From positions 68,121,465 to 68,185,464 of the forward strand of contig NC_081552.1 of NCBI RefSeq assembly GCF_963082655.1: a stretch of DNA of 64,000 nt. The letters are read 5' to 3'. A model generated the notes under the pieces. The model was not told the DNA's origin. It did not search any database and saw only the letters and a program-made list of their open reading frames with translations. The DNA comes from Stomoxys calcitrans (taxonomy: Eukaryota; Arthropoda; Insecta; Diptera; Muscidae). Every line of letters begins with the position of its first letter. The first letter of the stretch is position 1. The position numbers were made by a program, and so were the translations under genes. Below are positions 1 to 11,780 of this stretch, in pieces.

Positions 1-148
1 TTTTTTTAAGATTCACACAAATTAAGGGAATTTGCCCAAAAAATTTATTTGAATAATTCAGTAGATATAACAATTCACATTAAAATGAGTCTTCAACTTT
101 CGAACGATAATAGGAAGAACTCTATGTGTCAAGTCCTTGATTTATTAT

Positions 149-716
149 AAACAAGTAAAAGCGTGCTAAGTTTGACCGGGAAGAATCTTATATACCCTCC
201 ACCATGGATCGCATTTGTCAAGTTCTTTTAATGACTTTTTCAAATAAAAAACACCAGTCATAGAAAAACACCACCTCCAAAATTTCAGGCAAATCGAGTA
301 ATAAATGCGCCATCCTGAGACTCAAAACTACAAACTGGGAGATCGGTTTATATGGGAGCTATATCAGGTTTTATACAGATTTAGACACATACTTGGAGCA
401 GTTGTTGGAAGTCATACCAATACGACATATGCAAAATTTCAACTATATTGCGCCCAAGAAGTCTAATCGAGAGATAAATTTATGGTGGCTATATCAGGAT
501 ATTGACTGATTAAGGTCATACTTGACAAAGTAACGAAACACGTCATGCAAAATTTCAAGTCAAGATCCAAGATCTGTTTATATGGCAGCTATATCGAAAC
601 ATGGACCGATTAGGCCCATTTACAATCCCAACCTACCTACACTAATAAGAAGTATTTGTGCAAAATTTCAAGCGCCTACCTCTACTCCTTTGAAAGTTTG
701 CGTGGAGGATATAAAA
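149..716 (+). mobile_element. Family A dispersed element, internally deleted copy
   Basis: Family A is described once here. The left end reads ACAAGTAAAAGCGTGCTAAG followed by a GC-rich palindrome (TTCGGCCGGGCCGAA in good copies) and then TATACCCnCCACCATGGATCGC. The body is head-to-tail monomers of about 153-155 bp, each with ATCGGTTTATATGGnAGCTA and an ACCGAT about 25 bp on. The right end has a GACGGACA microsatellite, TATATATTCTTGATC (as read on the other strand) and an imperfect hairpin ending GGTGGAGGGTATAAAA. There is no ORF. This copy keeps the left end and about three monomers, then jumps to GTGGAGGATATAAAAA without the microsatellite block. The class is inferred: non-autonomous, perhaps Helentron-associated. 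Confidence 0.8.
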
Positions 717-816
717 ATAGTTTATTTACTGAGATTTAGTGCCATCTTTTGAATCCATAATGCGAGTACGCTTGAAGTGCAGTTCAGCGCACTTCAGCAT
801 CAACACTCAAAATACC

Positions 817-900
817 CTATATCGGGAGATCGGGTGGTTGGTCTAAGGGCAGCTATATCTAAATATAGTCCGACTTTTTGAGATCAGACGGTCAGGTTTA
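817..900 (+). mobile_element. Family A monomer fragment
   Basis: GGGAGATCGG, then GGCAGCTATATCTAAATATA and GTCCGAC, match the beta-type monomer of family A seen at 14.7 and 39.5 kb. No terminus is present. It is an isolated fragment just downstream of the copy at the window start. Confidence 0.5.
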
Positions 901-1039
901 TGTACAAAGAATAGAAAATCATCAAAAATGTTTTGAACAATTTTTGTATACCCAAGATATCTGCAAAATTATAAATACCCAAAAAAAGGTATTTATTGGG
1001 TAACTACCCGTTGGGTATTTACCCGGAAAAAAACCCATC

Positions 1040-1170
1040 TCTAACGTTGATAGAACCTTTTTTCGTTCTATCACGTTGATAGATCTAATATTTATTCATC
1101 TATTACGTTGACAGATCTATAATTTTTTGATCTTTTACGTTGTAAGATCAGTTTTTGATCGTTTACGTAC
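1040..1170. repeat. Degenerate short tandem motif (ACGTTGATAGATC)
   Basis: The phrase ACGTTGAYAGATC or a close variant recurs about four times at irregular spacing of 30-45 bp, alternating with TTTTTTGATC-type stretches. The flanking 900-1040 and 1170-1383 hold no gene or other element I recognise. Confidence 0.5.
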
Positions 1171-1383
1171 AGCACCTCACTGTTACGCCTTTGGCTACTC
1201 ACAATTTTTTCAGAATATCTTGGCTTTACGACGTTTTGCTTGTTACATATGAAAATGAAATAACTCCCCAGAAACTTAGTTTGGAAGTTAATTATTAGGA
1301 AATTAATCCCCCAAAAACGAAATAACTCCCAATTAATAGTTGTTTTTGCTTATAGAGCTTTTTGTGGTCTTGTTTCATTTTCG

Positions 1384-1640
1384 ATTGACTGAGATGTCTG
1401 TTCTAACCAGCGACAGCAGAGCGGAAGACCTCTTCATGTTTAGGTTAGACCACATAATTTTGCAGTGTTTACAATCTCCCCTTAGTGAGCATTTATCAAT
1501 CGTTGCCCTTCAGGCCTGATCCTGAAGACGGCTCTATGAAATAAGTCACCAAGAAATGACCCCCTAAGGGGGTCCCTAATCTAAACTTGAAGAGGTCTTC
1601 CGCTTTGCTGTCGCTGGCTAGAACAGAAGTCTCAGTCATT
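1384..1640. repeat. Inverted repeat, arms about 60 bp, overlapping a LINE tail
   Basis: The sequence from 1384 to about 1446 (contains CAGCGACAGCAGAGCGGAAG and ACCTCTTCATGTTTAG) is the near-perfect reverse complement of about 1578-1640 (contains CTTGAAGAGGTCTTCCGCTT and TGCTGTCGCTGGCTAGAACA). About 130 bp separates the arms. Only a few mismatches are seen. The right arm runs directly into the LINE-derived coding trace that starts near 1587, so one end of that element was inverted and duplicated, or this is a foldback derivative. Confidence 0.75.
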
Positions 1641-1905
1641 GTGTCCGTTATGAAAGTTCACTGTCTGATCGGAAAACAAACTAACAGACATAAGGTTGCA
1701 AGTAACGACTTTTGCAGAAACTGTGGGGGTATCGAGGAAAAAGAGACTGTAGAACATCTGTTTGTGTGTGTCCCGCACTGGCAGTCAGAGGGAGTTCCAT
1801 TTTAGGTTCTCATTTTTTTGAGAACTTGTCTGATTTAGCGGATGTGAACATTCGCAATTCGTTGGGCTATCTAAAGCGATCTGGATGGTTAGACGCTAGG
1901 AACTA
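1587..1905 (+). pseudogene. C-terminal zinc-knuckle tail of a Jockey/R1-type LINE ORF2
   Basis: Two overlapping reading frames together encode a CxxC...H...C module: DFCRNCGGIEEKETVEHLFVC, then after a +1 frameshift near 1800 the text ILGSHFFENLSDLADVNIR and LGYLKRSGWLD. This pattern (cysteine cluster after an RNase H-like region, then a short conserved tail ending GWLD) is typical of the extreme C-terminus of Jockey- and R1-group LINE polyproteins. The downstream 1906-2010 (GGCAGACTGCCACTCAAATC, then TAACCTAACC) looks like the matching 3' UTR. The ORF is broken by the frameshift and has no upstream RT, so this is a 5'-truncated copy. The exact clade is not certain. Confidence 0.65.
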
Positions 1906-2107
1906 GGAGGCATCTCCCTTCTCCTATTTCTGTGGTATCACAATAGAGGAAAACTTCTAAGTGAGTCTGATGGCAGACTGCCACTCAAATCTAACCTAAC
2001 CTTATCTAACCATCTTTATTCGTTCGAAAGTTGGCGTGCTTTCGCCATACGGACGGACATGGCCAAGTCAGCTTAGAGTTTCAACACGATCAAGAATATA
2101 TATACCT

Positions 2108-3450
2108 CACTATCCGAACCGGGCCCGCTCCGCTGCACCTTCTTTAACTCTCTAATATTTAACAAATATGAACCGTTTGGAGGGTGTTTTGGGGCTGGGG
2201 CGGCCACCGCTGGTACTTGAACCCAAATTTTAATTCCGTATTCGTGCTCTGGTTTCCAATATCTTCATTTGATACCCTTATTGTGCCCATCGGACCACTT
2301 TCGTTTTTGTGGTAAAGGGGAGGGTCCTCCACCCGATATCTAAAAATTATATAGCCTATGTTTCCTTCCAGACAAACGTACACAATCTATGAAAATTTTT
2401 AGAAAATTGGTTCAGCCAAGTATCATATGGTCATAATGGGTCTAATGGCGTTTTTGAGGGGTGGAATGACCCCCTATACTTCGATCTGATTTTGTATGCC
2501 AGATTCGAAATCTACTCCCGAATACCATTCATTTGAGCCCCATATTGAAATGAATGTCCAATATGTCTGTTTGGGGGGAGTTTTGGGGTTGGGGCTGCCC
2601 GATGGGTACTTAGACTCAATTTTTAATACCATATTCGTATTCTACTCTCCAATACCTTTCATTTGCTACCTATATTGTCCCGACCGGTCCACTTTTGATC
2701 TTGGGTTGTGTTTTTGGCACAAGGGGGAGGGTCCGTCCCCCTTCCGATACCGACAAATTATATAACCTTTGTTTCTTTCAAGACCAAACTACACAATATG
2801 CGAAAATCGGTTCTGCCATTTTTCAGTCTATGCGGAACAAACAAACCGAGTCCCATATATCATTTTTGTGGGGGTTGGGGCATTTTTGTGGGGATGGGGT
2901 AACCCCCTATACTTCGACATGAATTTGTATGCCAGATTCGTTATCTACTCACGCATACTTATCATTTGATACCCATATTGTCCTTATCGGTCCACTCTTG
3001 ATTTTGGGTGGTGTTTTTGGGGTAACGGTGGAGGGTCCGCCCCCTTCCGTTATCAATAAATTATAAAGCCTATTCCTACTCCCTGACCATATTCGTAATC
3101 TACTCCCGATTACCTTTCATTTGAGTCCCATATTGTCATGATCGTCAAAGAAACCTATTTTAAGGGGTTTTGGGGCTGGGGCAGCCCCCAGGTACTTGGA
3201 CCCTACTTTTATTATTAAATTCGTACTCAACTCTTGAATACCTTTCATTTGGATCCCATATTGTCCCGATCGGCCCACTTTTATTTTTGGGGTAAGGGGG
3301 AGGGTCCGCCCACCTCCCGATATCAAAAAATTATATAGCCTATGTCTCCTTCCAGACCAACCTACACAATCTGTGAACATTTCAAGGTAATCGTTTTTCC
3401 GCTTTACGGAACAAACAAACAAACACAACTTGAATTTATATATAAGATTG
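2108..3450 (+). mobile_element. Family B G-rich dispersed element, near full length
   Basis: Family B is described here. It starts with a CnATCCGAACC or CTAGCCGAACC motif and GGGCCCGCTCCGC, then CTTCTTTAACnCTCTAATA. The body is diverged units of about 110-130 bp, each with a GGGGTTTTGGGGnTGGGG tract, a TTGGACCC-like phrase, TACTCCCnAATACCTTTCAT and TTGATACCCATATTG. The end is CGGTTCAGCCGTTTCTGAGT-like sequence, CAAACAAACAAACACAA and TTTATATATAAGAT. No coding frame survives across units. Both ends are recognisable here. It is non-autonomous and its class is unknown. Confidence 0.7.
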
Positions 3451-4248
3451 GATCTCAGATCAATATTTGGATAAGCTACAAACGAAATGACGAAGATAGT
3501 ATACTTCCATTCTAGAGTGGAGGGTAAAAAGAACATAATTTCAAGGTACATATATCTATGAATATTTAGATCAAGGTTATCACCCAATGACCTCTTCCGT
3601 ATGATCCTGACATTTAACAGCGACCTCGTATGGCAGAATAATATTGTAGTTATATGCTCTTAAATGTTTGTTTTATCTTGTGGTTGATCTCATTTGGTAA
3701 ATAGAACAATTTCCTTGCTAGTACTTCTTCATTTATTTCTTCATCAATTTGGTTGTCTTCAATGATTATGTTTTTTCATTCTCTTCCCCCATTGGACCAA
3801 CGAATATACCACTTTACGTATGCCATTCTTTTCTGCTTGTACTCCATTTAATGTGGAAATCATTTGGCAAACGACTCATTTGGTCTAATGTTTTTGGCTT
3901 TGCCCAACAATGAGTGACATCTTTATGCAGCCTTCAAAGCGTTTTATAAATGACAGCAATTTATGTCACATATTGTCGGTCTTGTTGTCATTGCTCATGT
4001 TTGAGATGCTGCGCAGAGAAAAGGAGAGCGAAACGAATAAAACTATGAATTTGATGGAAATAATGATGATGGCTATACAAAGGGCAGATGCAATGCATTT
4101 TAGAGCCAAAGAACTGTCATAAAGTGTTTTATGGTTCGCTGCTAATGGCTTTACTTAATGAAGAGAATCGTATGAAGAAGACTTGAAATAGAGCTACATT
4201 TTAGCTTTAAGTGTTAACACAGTATCAGAAAGTGCGAAAAGAAAACGA
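3451..4248. other. No recognised feature
   Basis: AT-rich sequence without a repeat or domain I recognise. A 70-codon open frame at 3910-4122 (+) is methionine-rich and lysine/glutamate-rich, and has no signal, domain or repeat support. Confidence 0.5.
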
Positions 4249-4881
4249 AACAAGTAAAAGCGTGCTAAGTTCGGCCGGGCCGAATCTTTGGCCATCACCA
4301 GAATCCAAAGTGGTGGCTATATGTAGCTATAGACCGAATTAGACCTACTTGGCGCAGTTTTTGAGAGTCGTAACAGGACACTATATGCATGATTTCAGCC
4401 AAATCGGATAAAAATCGTGGCTTGTAATGGCTCATCGGGAGATCGGTTTATATGGAAGCTATATCATGTTCTTCACTAATTTAAACCGTACTTGGCACAA
4501 TTGTTGGAAGCCATAACAGAACACCATGTACAAAATTTCAGCCAAATCGGATAAAATTTGTGGCTTCCATGAGCTAAATAAGTCAAATCGGAAGATCGGT
4601 TTATATGGGAGCTATATCCAAATCTGAATCGAAATGGCAATTTGGCATTTGCAATCTCCAACGACCTTCATCAATTTAAGGTATCTGTGCAAAATTTCAA
4701 GAGGTTAGCTCTATGCGTTCGACCGCTATCGTGATTTCGCTAGACGGACGGACGGACATGGCTAGTTCGAATCAGAATTTCGAGACCAACAAGAATATAT
4801 ATACTTTATAGGATCAATATTTCGAGGTGTTACAAACGGAATGATTAGTATATCCCCATCCTATGATGGTGGGTATAAAAA
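4249..4881 (+). mobile_element. Family A element with both ends
   Basis: Left end ACAAGTAAAAGCGTGCTAAG with intact TTCGGCCGGGCCGAA. Two to three body monomers carry GGGAGATCGGTTTATATGG. A short GACGGACGGACATGG block follows, then the right end TATCCCCATCCTATGATGGT and GGGTATAAAA. It is immediately followed after 43 bp by a mariner MITE. The left flank is an A-rich run, as at most family A insertions. Confidence 0.85.
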
Positions 4882-4924
4882 TGTAGAGTCATAGACCACA
4901 GACAATTTTCAAAATAAACAAATA

Positions 4925-5161
4925 TTGGGTTGCCCAAAAAGTAATTGCGGATTTTTTAAAAGAAAGTAAATGCATTTTTAATAAAACTTAGAATGAACTT
5001 TAATCAAATATACTTTTTTTACACTTTTTTTCTAAAGCAAGCTAAAAGTAACAGCTGATAACTGACAGAAGAAAGAATGCAATTTCAGAGTCACCAGCTG
5101 TGAAAAAATTTGTCAACGCTGACTATATGAAAAATCCGCAATTACTTTTTGGGAAACCCAA
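4925..5161 (+). mobile_element. mariner MITE (TA-flanked, 32-bp TIRs)
   Basis: A 237-bp element starts TTGGGTTGCCCAAAAAGTAA and ends TTACTTTTTGGGAAACCCAA. The other copies in this window show 32-bp perfect TIRs ending GCGGATTTTT. The insertion is flanked by TA on both sides (4923-4924 and 5162-5163), the usual mariner/Tc1 target duplication. There is no internal ORF. The internal text (AACAGCTGATAACTGACAGA) is the same in the copies at 14.1, 27.9 and 38.6 kb. This copy has one TIR mismatch (GGGAAACCC). Confidence 0.93.
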
Positions 5162-5163
5162 TA

Positions 5164-6463
5164 GTTAAACGGAACCTGCTTCACCATATCTACACTATCT
5201 TCTTTGTGTGTGCATCCAGACCTCCGCATTCATATGTCTGGACGCCACAAATGACCGCCTCTAGTACGAATATGTTAAAAAATTAAAAGGGTTACATACT
5301 CCTCAATACGCTTCGACCAGATTTTACCTTTAACAAACCGAACATAACTTTCCCACTTGTGTCCTACTTAATACACAATTGGCATTAATTATTAGTTTTG
5401 TGTTTGTTTGGGTTTTCCCAAAACACCAACAAAAATGTATGTACATTTTCATTTGAAAAATGTCCTCATTTTATTTCAAAACACCTCATTGAACAATTTA
5501 CTTATGTTATGCCACCATCAATTCGAATCGTTAAATCTTCCATTCGGGGATATTGTATTACGCTTGAACTAAATTCTGATGAAATTTAATAAATTCTAAA
5601 ATTTGGTAAATGCCTAAAGCCAAACAAATAGTTTTATTTATTTTTCGAACCATTTAGTCCCCAATGTGACCACCTCAAAATCTAGCAATATTTTAAATAA
5701 GATTTCTGTGCTATGTTTTCTCTTTGTTTTGACAAATGGATTTGCCAATGGAAATAATGGAAAATTGGATTTATTTGAAAAGCAATGGAACGCATTTAGA
5801 AATAAAATCAGAGAAAACCTTTGCGAGAAAAATCTTACCGAAATACTTCTTATGGTTGATGTTTGAATGTTATTAATAATAACATAGGCATGTAAATATT
5901 CAATCCCTAATACTGGTATCTAGTCCAATACTTTTTCAGAAGACAAGTGGTTCCTATTCCCAACAGCATAGGATATAGTATACAGTGGTGGAAAAAAATT
6001 GGGACAATAGTTACTTAGAATAATATAGAAATGAAAGAGAAGGAAAACATGGTTATTTTTGAAAAAGGCTGAACCTAGGAATATAAAGGAAGTGTCAAAT
6101 CTTTATTTTTTTAAGCTTCAAAGGTTTTCAATAAGGTTTGGGTCCATGATACCAACAGGCCTTCCAAACTCGGTACAAAAGGTTTTGGAACTAGAATTCC
6201 GTTAGGATAGAATAGAGCTTTCAGTCGTTAATTTACATGAACTGTCACGTAGGTGGCATTTTATGCTCCTTACATGAAAGCATTTTATTCCCTTAGCTTC
6301 CGTTGTAATCCACAACAGCCCTTTTTCCCTAATCCAAAAAATGGGACACGGACCAGATACAAAAAAATAACACCCACAAAACATTGATGAGACGCCACCA
6401 TGTTTGATGGCCTTCTAGGGTGCTTAGTATTATATTCGCATATGAAAGTGGTCCTTCTAATTG
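5164..6463. other. AT-rich, no recognised element
   Basis: No repeat family identified. The only item of note is the possible exon at 5657-5866. Confidence 0.45.
5657..5866 (+). other. Possible exon encoding a signal-peptide-like segment
   Basis: A 60-70 codon open frame follows a pyrimidine-rich tract ending in TTTAG (near 5656), which could be a splice acceptor. The frame reads a hydrophobic core, ISVLCFLFVLTNGFA, then a polar, mildly basic stretch with one Cys (FEKQWNAFRNKIRENLCEKN). That resembles a secreted-protein N-terminus. No in-frame ATG precedes it, so it would need an upstream exon or be spurious. Possible donors (GT) exist near the end of the frame. This is the only non-transposon open frame in the window with a plausible protein-like composition. 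I do not recognise a family, and chance is a real alternative. Confidence 0.15.
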
Positions 6464-6926
6464 ACTTCTAGAAGTCCCTAGAAGCTGCAAATGCTATCCG
6501 TTTGGACTGAAATTTTGTAGTGTTTTGTTACGACTCCCAACACTTTTACTAAGTATGGTCCGAATCGTCTATAACCTGATATAGCTCCCACATAAACTGA
6601 TCTTCCAATTCGTTGTCCGATTAAGCTGAAAATTTGCACGCAGTGTTCTGATACTATAACCTAATGTAACTCCCATATAACCCTACGTATATGCCGATTT
6701 GACTTCTTGATCCTGTAGAAGTCGCAATTATTGCCGGATTGAACTTAAACTTAACACGTGGTATTCGCTTACAACAATCGCACGAGTATGGTCTAAATCG
6801 GTTTATAATTTTCATTTTTGCTTGATTTGGTAGAAATCTTATATGCAGAAATTTTTAACAGAGTCCATGGTGGTGACTTCACAAGATTCGGCCTGGCCCA
6901 ACTTAGCACGTTTTTAACTTGTTTTG
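6464..6926 (-). mobile_element. Family A element, 3'-truncated, reverse
   Basis: Read on the minus strand, the left terminus AAAACAAGTTAAAAACGTGC with a degraded palindrome (GGCCAGGCCGAATCTTGTGA) lies at 6880-6926. It is followed by three diverged monomers (GGGAGCTATATCAGG-like). The microsatellite and right hairpin are missing. More diverged than most copies here. Confidence 0.7.
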
Positions 6927-7689
6927 TGTTACGAGTTCTCACATAAAATGTACGCCCACCATAACATATGGATAAGGCCCGATTAAATGCTCAAAATTCA
7001 TTTAAAATAATAACACATGCATAATAAAACTTGTCCAACACCATTAAAAGCTGATCCATATTCATAGCCATATCCAAATATATACAACAGACGGATAGAC
7101 ATACGGTCATCATTAAATCGTCTAAGAATTTTACGACGCTCAGATATACATATACACTGAAAAAAGGAGTAACTTATTTCTAGTAAAAAATTTAAACCAA
7201 TATGGTGTAACTTTCTCTTATGCCATGAAAATTTACTAAACTATGGAAATCATTTCCTATTATTAATTTCATTTAGTTCATGTAATTGGAATAAGTATAT
7301 AAATTTCCTAGATTTTTTTCTGGTCCAAATTAACAAATCGTGGCTCAAATTTAAAAATATTGTACTAAAAAATAGTCTGTGACATACTAAACAAAAAATT
7401 ATGAAGAAAATATTTACTGAAACTTACTGCCATCGACTTCGGGCGACTTGTTTATTTGAAGTTCATCATGTTGTAGTTATAAGCAAGTAAAAAAATATTT
7501 GCCACCACCATTTTTAGTTTGTGTAGAATAAAAAGAGGGATGTATGTTAATTAAAAAATGTGAGTGCACTTTGAAGATATTTTTCATATTTACCGTCGGA
7601 TTTTATTAGAATCTGTTTTGTTTACATTTTTGGGCAAGCTTGTGCATGCTGAAAAACGAAATGGTTTTGTGTAAATTGGAGGGTAAATA
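6927..7689. other. AT-rich, CACTGAAAAAA-type motif only
   Basis: No gene or known element. ACACTGAAAAAAGG at about 7155 resembles CACTTTTTTTCAGTGTATAT at about 15930 (inverted) and TTCACTGAAAAAG at 61213. It may be the end motif of an unrecognised MITE, but no paired terminus was found. Confidence 0.3.
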
Positions 7690-8300
7690 TGCTTGCAAAC
7701 ATGCATCCTTTCCTTTACCCTGATTTTAAGAAACCCCAGATCTCGAAGATGAGTGGTGCGATTTAAGCGAAATTTTGTGTGCACCTAATAGTAAAAACAA
7801 AAATTTGGTATCCAAATTTCGGATGGGGTATCTAGGGGGCCGCCTCACCTTCAAAACTTTCCAAATATATATATAGACCAATCACGACAATTGGGGATTC
7901 AAATAAAAGGTATTTGCGACTAGAAAAAAAATCTGATATCCAAATGTGGGACAGAACTTATTTATCGACCATGGGAATATGGGGCTTAAATAAAAGGTAT
8001 TTGAGTGTAAAATATGAATCTAATATCAAAATGTGGAAGCAAGTGGTTTGAGCCGCACCTCCCCAAAAACATCCCCCCAAAAGAGGATAAATTTACGACC
8101 ATAACAATATGGGGCTCAAAAGAAAGGTCTTTGGGAGTAAAGTAGGAATGTCATATCAATATTCAGGAAAAAGTGTTTATGGGGCCTCCACAACCCCATA
8201 ATACCACCCATATAGGAAGTATTTGCTGACCATGGCAAAATGGGGTTAAAATAAGAGGTATTTTAGAGTAGAACACGAATCTGATGTTTATTTTCAAGAC
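7690..8300 (-). mobile_element. Family B fragment, reverse, truncated by family A
   Basis: Minus-strand family B units (CCCCAAAAACATCCCCCC, ATGGGGCTCAAAAGAAAGGT) extend to 8300, where they stop abruptly inside a unit and family A sequence begins. The left end contains the GAGATCTGGnGTTTnTnAAA module (reverse), which precedes the family B 3' end in other copies. Confidence 0.7.
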
Positions 8301-9156
8301 CAAGTCATTCGGCCGGGCCGAATCTTATATACCTTCCACCATGGATAGCATTTGTCGAGTTTTGTTGCGCTGTATCTGTTTTTAAGAATAACAATAATGA
8401 ATAAGAACTGTTATGCCATTGGAGCTATATCAAGTTATAGTCCGATTCGGACCATAAATGAATGCAGAACATCGTAGAAGTCATTATGTAGTATTTCAGT
8501 CCATTCGGATAAGAATTGCGGCTTGTAGGGGCTTAAGAAGCAAAATCTGAATACCGGTTAACATGGGAGCTGTATAAAACTACAGATCGATTCAGACAAT
8601 ATTTCACATGTATGTTGAAGGTCATAAAAGAAGCCGTTGTACAAAATTAAAATTTCAGTCAAATTGGATAATAACTGCGGCCTCTAGAGGCTCAAGAAGT
8701 CAAGATCCCAGACCGGCTTATAAGGCAGCTATATCAGGTTATGTACCGATTTGTGCCATACTAAGCACAAATGTTGGAAGTCATAACGAAACACCTCATG
8801 CAAAAGTTCAGCCAAATCGGATGAGAATTGCGCCCTCTAGCGGCTCAAGAAGTCAAGACCCAAGATCGGTTTATATGGCAGCTATATCATAATATGGACC
8901 ACTATGGCCCATTTACAATCCCAACCGATCTACACTAATAAAAAATATTTGTGCAAAATTTCAAACGCCTAGCTACACTCCTTCGAAATTAAGCGTACTT
9001 TTGACAGACAGACGGACGGACAAGGCCAAATCGACTTAAAATGTCATAACGATAAAGAATATATATACTTTATGAGGTCTTAGACGCATATTTCGAGGTG
9101 TTACAAACAGAATGACGAAATTAGTATACCCCCATCCTATGAAGGAGGGTATATAA
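8301..9156 (+). mobile_element. Family A element inserted in family B, 5' end clipped
   Basis: It starts directly at CATTCGGCCGGGCCGAATCT without the usual ACAAGTAAAAGCGTGC, so about 20 bp of the left end is lost at the family B junction. Three monomers (GCGCCCTCTAGCGGCTCAAG type) follow, then a short microsatellite and a right end CCCCATCCTATGAAGGAGGG. A 94-codon open frame inside it is only the translation of two monomers. Confidence 0.85.
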
Positions 9157-9348
9157 ACTTAGCTGGGTGAACGCATTCTGAATGTTGACTGTAGCATATG
9201 GTGAAGCTAGGTTGGACAAAAGCAAAGATTTTAAGTGATACAAAATGGATATTCATAAATAAGTACAAAATTCACGGTACTTTTTATAAAGTTCTAGCAT
9301 TCAGCTCACCGGTTAGTGATTTTATTAAGCCAATTTTATATTAAAGAA

Positions 9349-9520
9349 AACAAGTAAGAACATGCTCAGTTCGGTTTGGCGGAATCTTGAGAATCCCCAC
9401 CATAGAATCTGCTTAAAATTTATACAAAATAATCTTAGTTGGAGGGTATAATTTTATTCTTCCTAACAAATTTTTGCCAACCCAGGGAAATATTGTATTA
9501 CAGCTTCTAGAAGATGAATC
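9349..9520 (+). mobile_element. Family A left-end fragment
   Basis: CAAGTAAGAACATGCTCAGT, then a palindrome degraded to TTCGGTTTGGCGGAA, then AATCCCCACCATAGAATCTG. Similarity to the next copy fades near 9520. The right end is absent. Confidence 0.65.
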
Positions 9521-9671
9521 GAAACCGATCTAAGTGCTGTACTCTTCTTTGAATAGAAAGCATTGAACGAAGCGCTCTATAGGCGCACAACAACCGGCAA
9601 TGGAATCTCAATGAGACATTAAGACCAAAAAAAGGAAGCGCAGGTAAAATAAAATCAATCCAAATTAAATA

Positions 9672-10000
9672 AAACAAGTAAAAGCGTCCTAAATTCGGCC
9701 TGGCCAAAACTTGGGCACCTATCAGTATGGATTCTGCTACATTTAGTTGAAGGGCATAACTTTATTCTACATACCAAACTTCTGTCAAACCAGCAAAATT
9801 AAAGCTCCTAGGAACCGAACAAGGATAATCAAGTTTACATGGGAGCTATATATCAGGTTATAGACTAATTTCGACCGCACTTAGCACATCGACTTCCAAC
9901 GTAACAGAACACCGCATGCAAAATTTAAGCCAAATCGGACAAAAATTGTGGCTTCCAGGTGCTCAAGAATTCAAATCGAGAGATCGGTTTATATGGGAAC
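9672..10000 (+). mobile_element. Family A left half abutting family B
   Basis: Left end AACAAGTAAAAGCGTCCTAA with TTCGGCCTGGCCAAA, then two monomers. It ends within GGTTTATATGGGA at about 10000, where family B sequence begins. Together with the copy at 8301 this shows two independent family A/family B junctions in 2 kb. Confidence 0.75.
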
Positions 10001-11780
10001 AAGGGATGGAGCGAAGGTGGGGGCCCAAAAACCACCCAAAATGAATAAGAATGGGAGCCATATCATGGCGTACCCTTCCCCTTTCCCCTTATTTTCAGAA
10101 ACGCCAGATCTCGGAGATGGGTGGTGCGATTTAAGCGAAATTTTGTGTGCTCTCTTATAGTACCCTAAAAATGAGGATGAGGTACCTAGGGGGGCTGCCT
10201 CACCCTAAAACCTACCAAACATATATTTAGACCAATCACGACAATATGGGACTCAAATGAAAGGTATTTAGGATAAGAAAACGTATCTGATATCCAATTG
10301 TCGGACCAAGTGCTAAGAGGACCACCCCAAGCCCCAAAACACCCCCAAATCGGACATATTTACCGATCATGGCAATATGGGACTCAAATTAAAGGTATTT
10401 GCGAGTAGAATACGAATCTGATATCGAAATGTGGGACCACGTTTCTGGGGGTCCACCCCTGCCCCAAAACACCCCCCAAACTAGACTTATTTACTGACCA
10501 TGGGAATATGGGGCTTAAATAAAAGGTAAATATTTGAATGTAGAATACGAATCTGATATCCAAATATGGGACCCCCAAAGGGGACAAATATACGGCCATA
10601 GCAATATGGGGCTCAAATGAAAGGTCTTTGGGAGTAAAGCACGAATCTGATATCAATAATCGGGAAAAGTGTCTATGGGACCGCCCCACTCCCACAACTC
10701 CACCCAAATAGGAAGTATTTGCTGACTATTGGAATATGACGCTCAAATAAGAGGGTTTTTAGAGTAGAACACGAATCCGATATATATTTTCAAGGCCAAC
10801 TCACTGAGTGGCCGCCCATCCCCCAAAACACCCCCCCAAGCCGGTCATGTTTGCCGACTATGGAAATATGGGGCTCAAATAAAAGGTATTTGCGAGTAGA
10901 CCACGTATAAGGGACCAACTGTCTAGGGGACGTCCCACCACCTTAACAAACCCCAAATAGGACGTATTTGCTCACCAATACATTTTGGGCCTTAAAGAGA
11001 GTGGAACTAAATATTTAAGGTTTTTGGGGCAATACCCATAACCGGACATTTAATAACCAGGAGTTTAAATGAGATTAGAAAACGAATTGAATATCCAATT
11101 TTGAGGGCAATGACAATATGGGGTTCAAATAAATGATATAAAGTTATATGAGAATAGAGCACATTGCTGATATATTTTCCGGGCTTAGTGTTTGGGGGAC
11201 CACCCCAATTCCCAAAACACACCTAAATCGGGCATATTTACCGATCATGTCAATGTCGAGCTTAAATGAAAGGTATTGGGGGATAGAGCAACAATTGATA
11301 CCCATTTTCGGGACCAATTTTCTGGGGTTTACCCCTTTCCCAAAATACCCCAAAAACAGCAATTTTTTAGTGACCATCGCAATATGAAGCTCAAATAAAG
11401 GTATTTGGGATTAGAATACGAATTTGATATTCAAATGAAGGACCATGTATTTAGGGCATCACCCCTTTCCCAAAACACCTCCAAAAGGAAATAAATTTTC
11501 AACCATGCCAATGTGTGGCTCAAATGAAAGGTATTTGAGATTAGAAAACGAATTTAATTACCTACTTTAGGGCCATGTGTTTGTGGGACGCCTCATCCTG
11601 TAAACTCCTCTTAAGCCAATGGCAATATGGGGATTAAATAAATGGTATTTGAGCGAAGAGCACGATGCTGATATTTTTTCAGGGCCAAGTATCTAAGGGA
11701 CCACCTCTCCCACGAAAACACCACTAAATTAGACATCATGAGAATATCGGGCTGAAATGAAGTATTTCAAGAATGGAGTA
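10001..11780 (-). mobile_element. Family B long copy, reverse
   Basis: About 14 diverged units read on the minus strand, with phrases such as GGCAATATGGGACTCAAAT and CCCCAAAACACCCCC. Unit order is colinear with the plus-strand copy at 18138-19532: the GTGGGACGTCCCCTAGACAG unit, the CACTCAGTGAGTTG unit and the AAAATTTnTTTCCTTTnnGG unit all occur in the same relative order. The element therefore has a fixed internal structure and is not a homogenised tandem array. Open frames here are unit translations, not genes. Confidence 0.75.

Noticed and set aside
3117..3587. 156-codon minus-strand open frame, the second longest in the window
   Set aside because: Mostly antisense family B sequence plus AT-rich flank; no domain, and family B units explain it.
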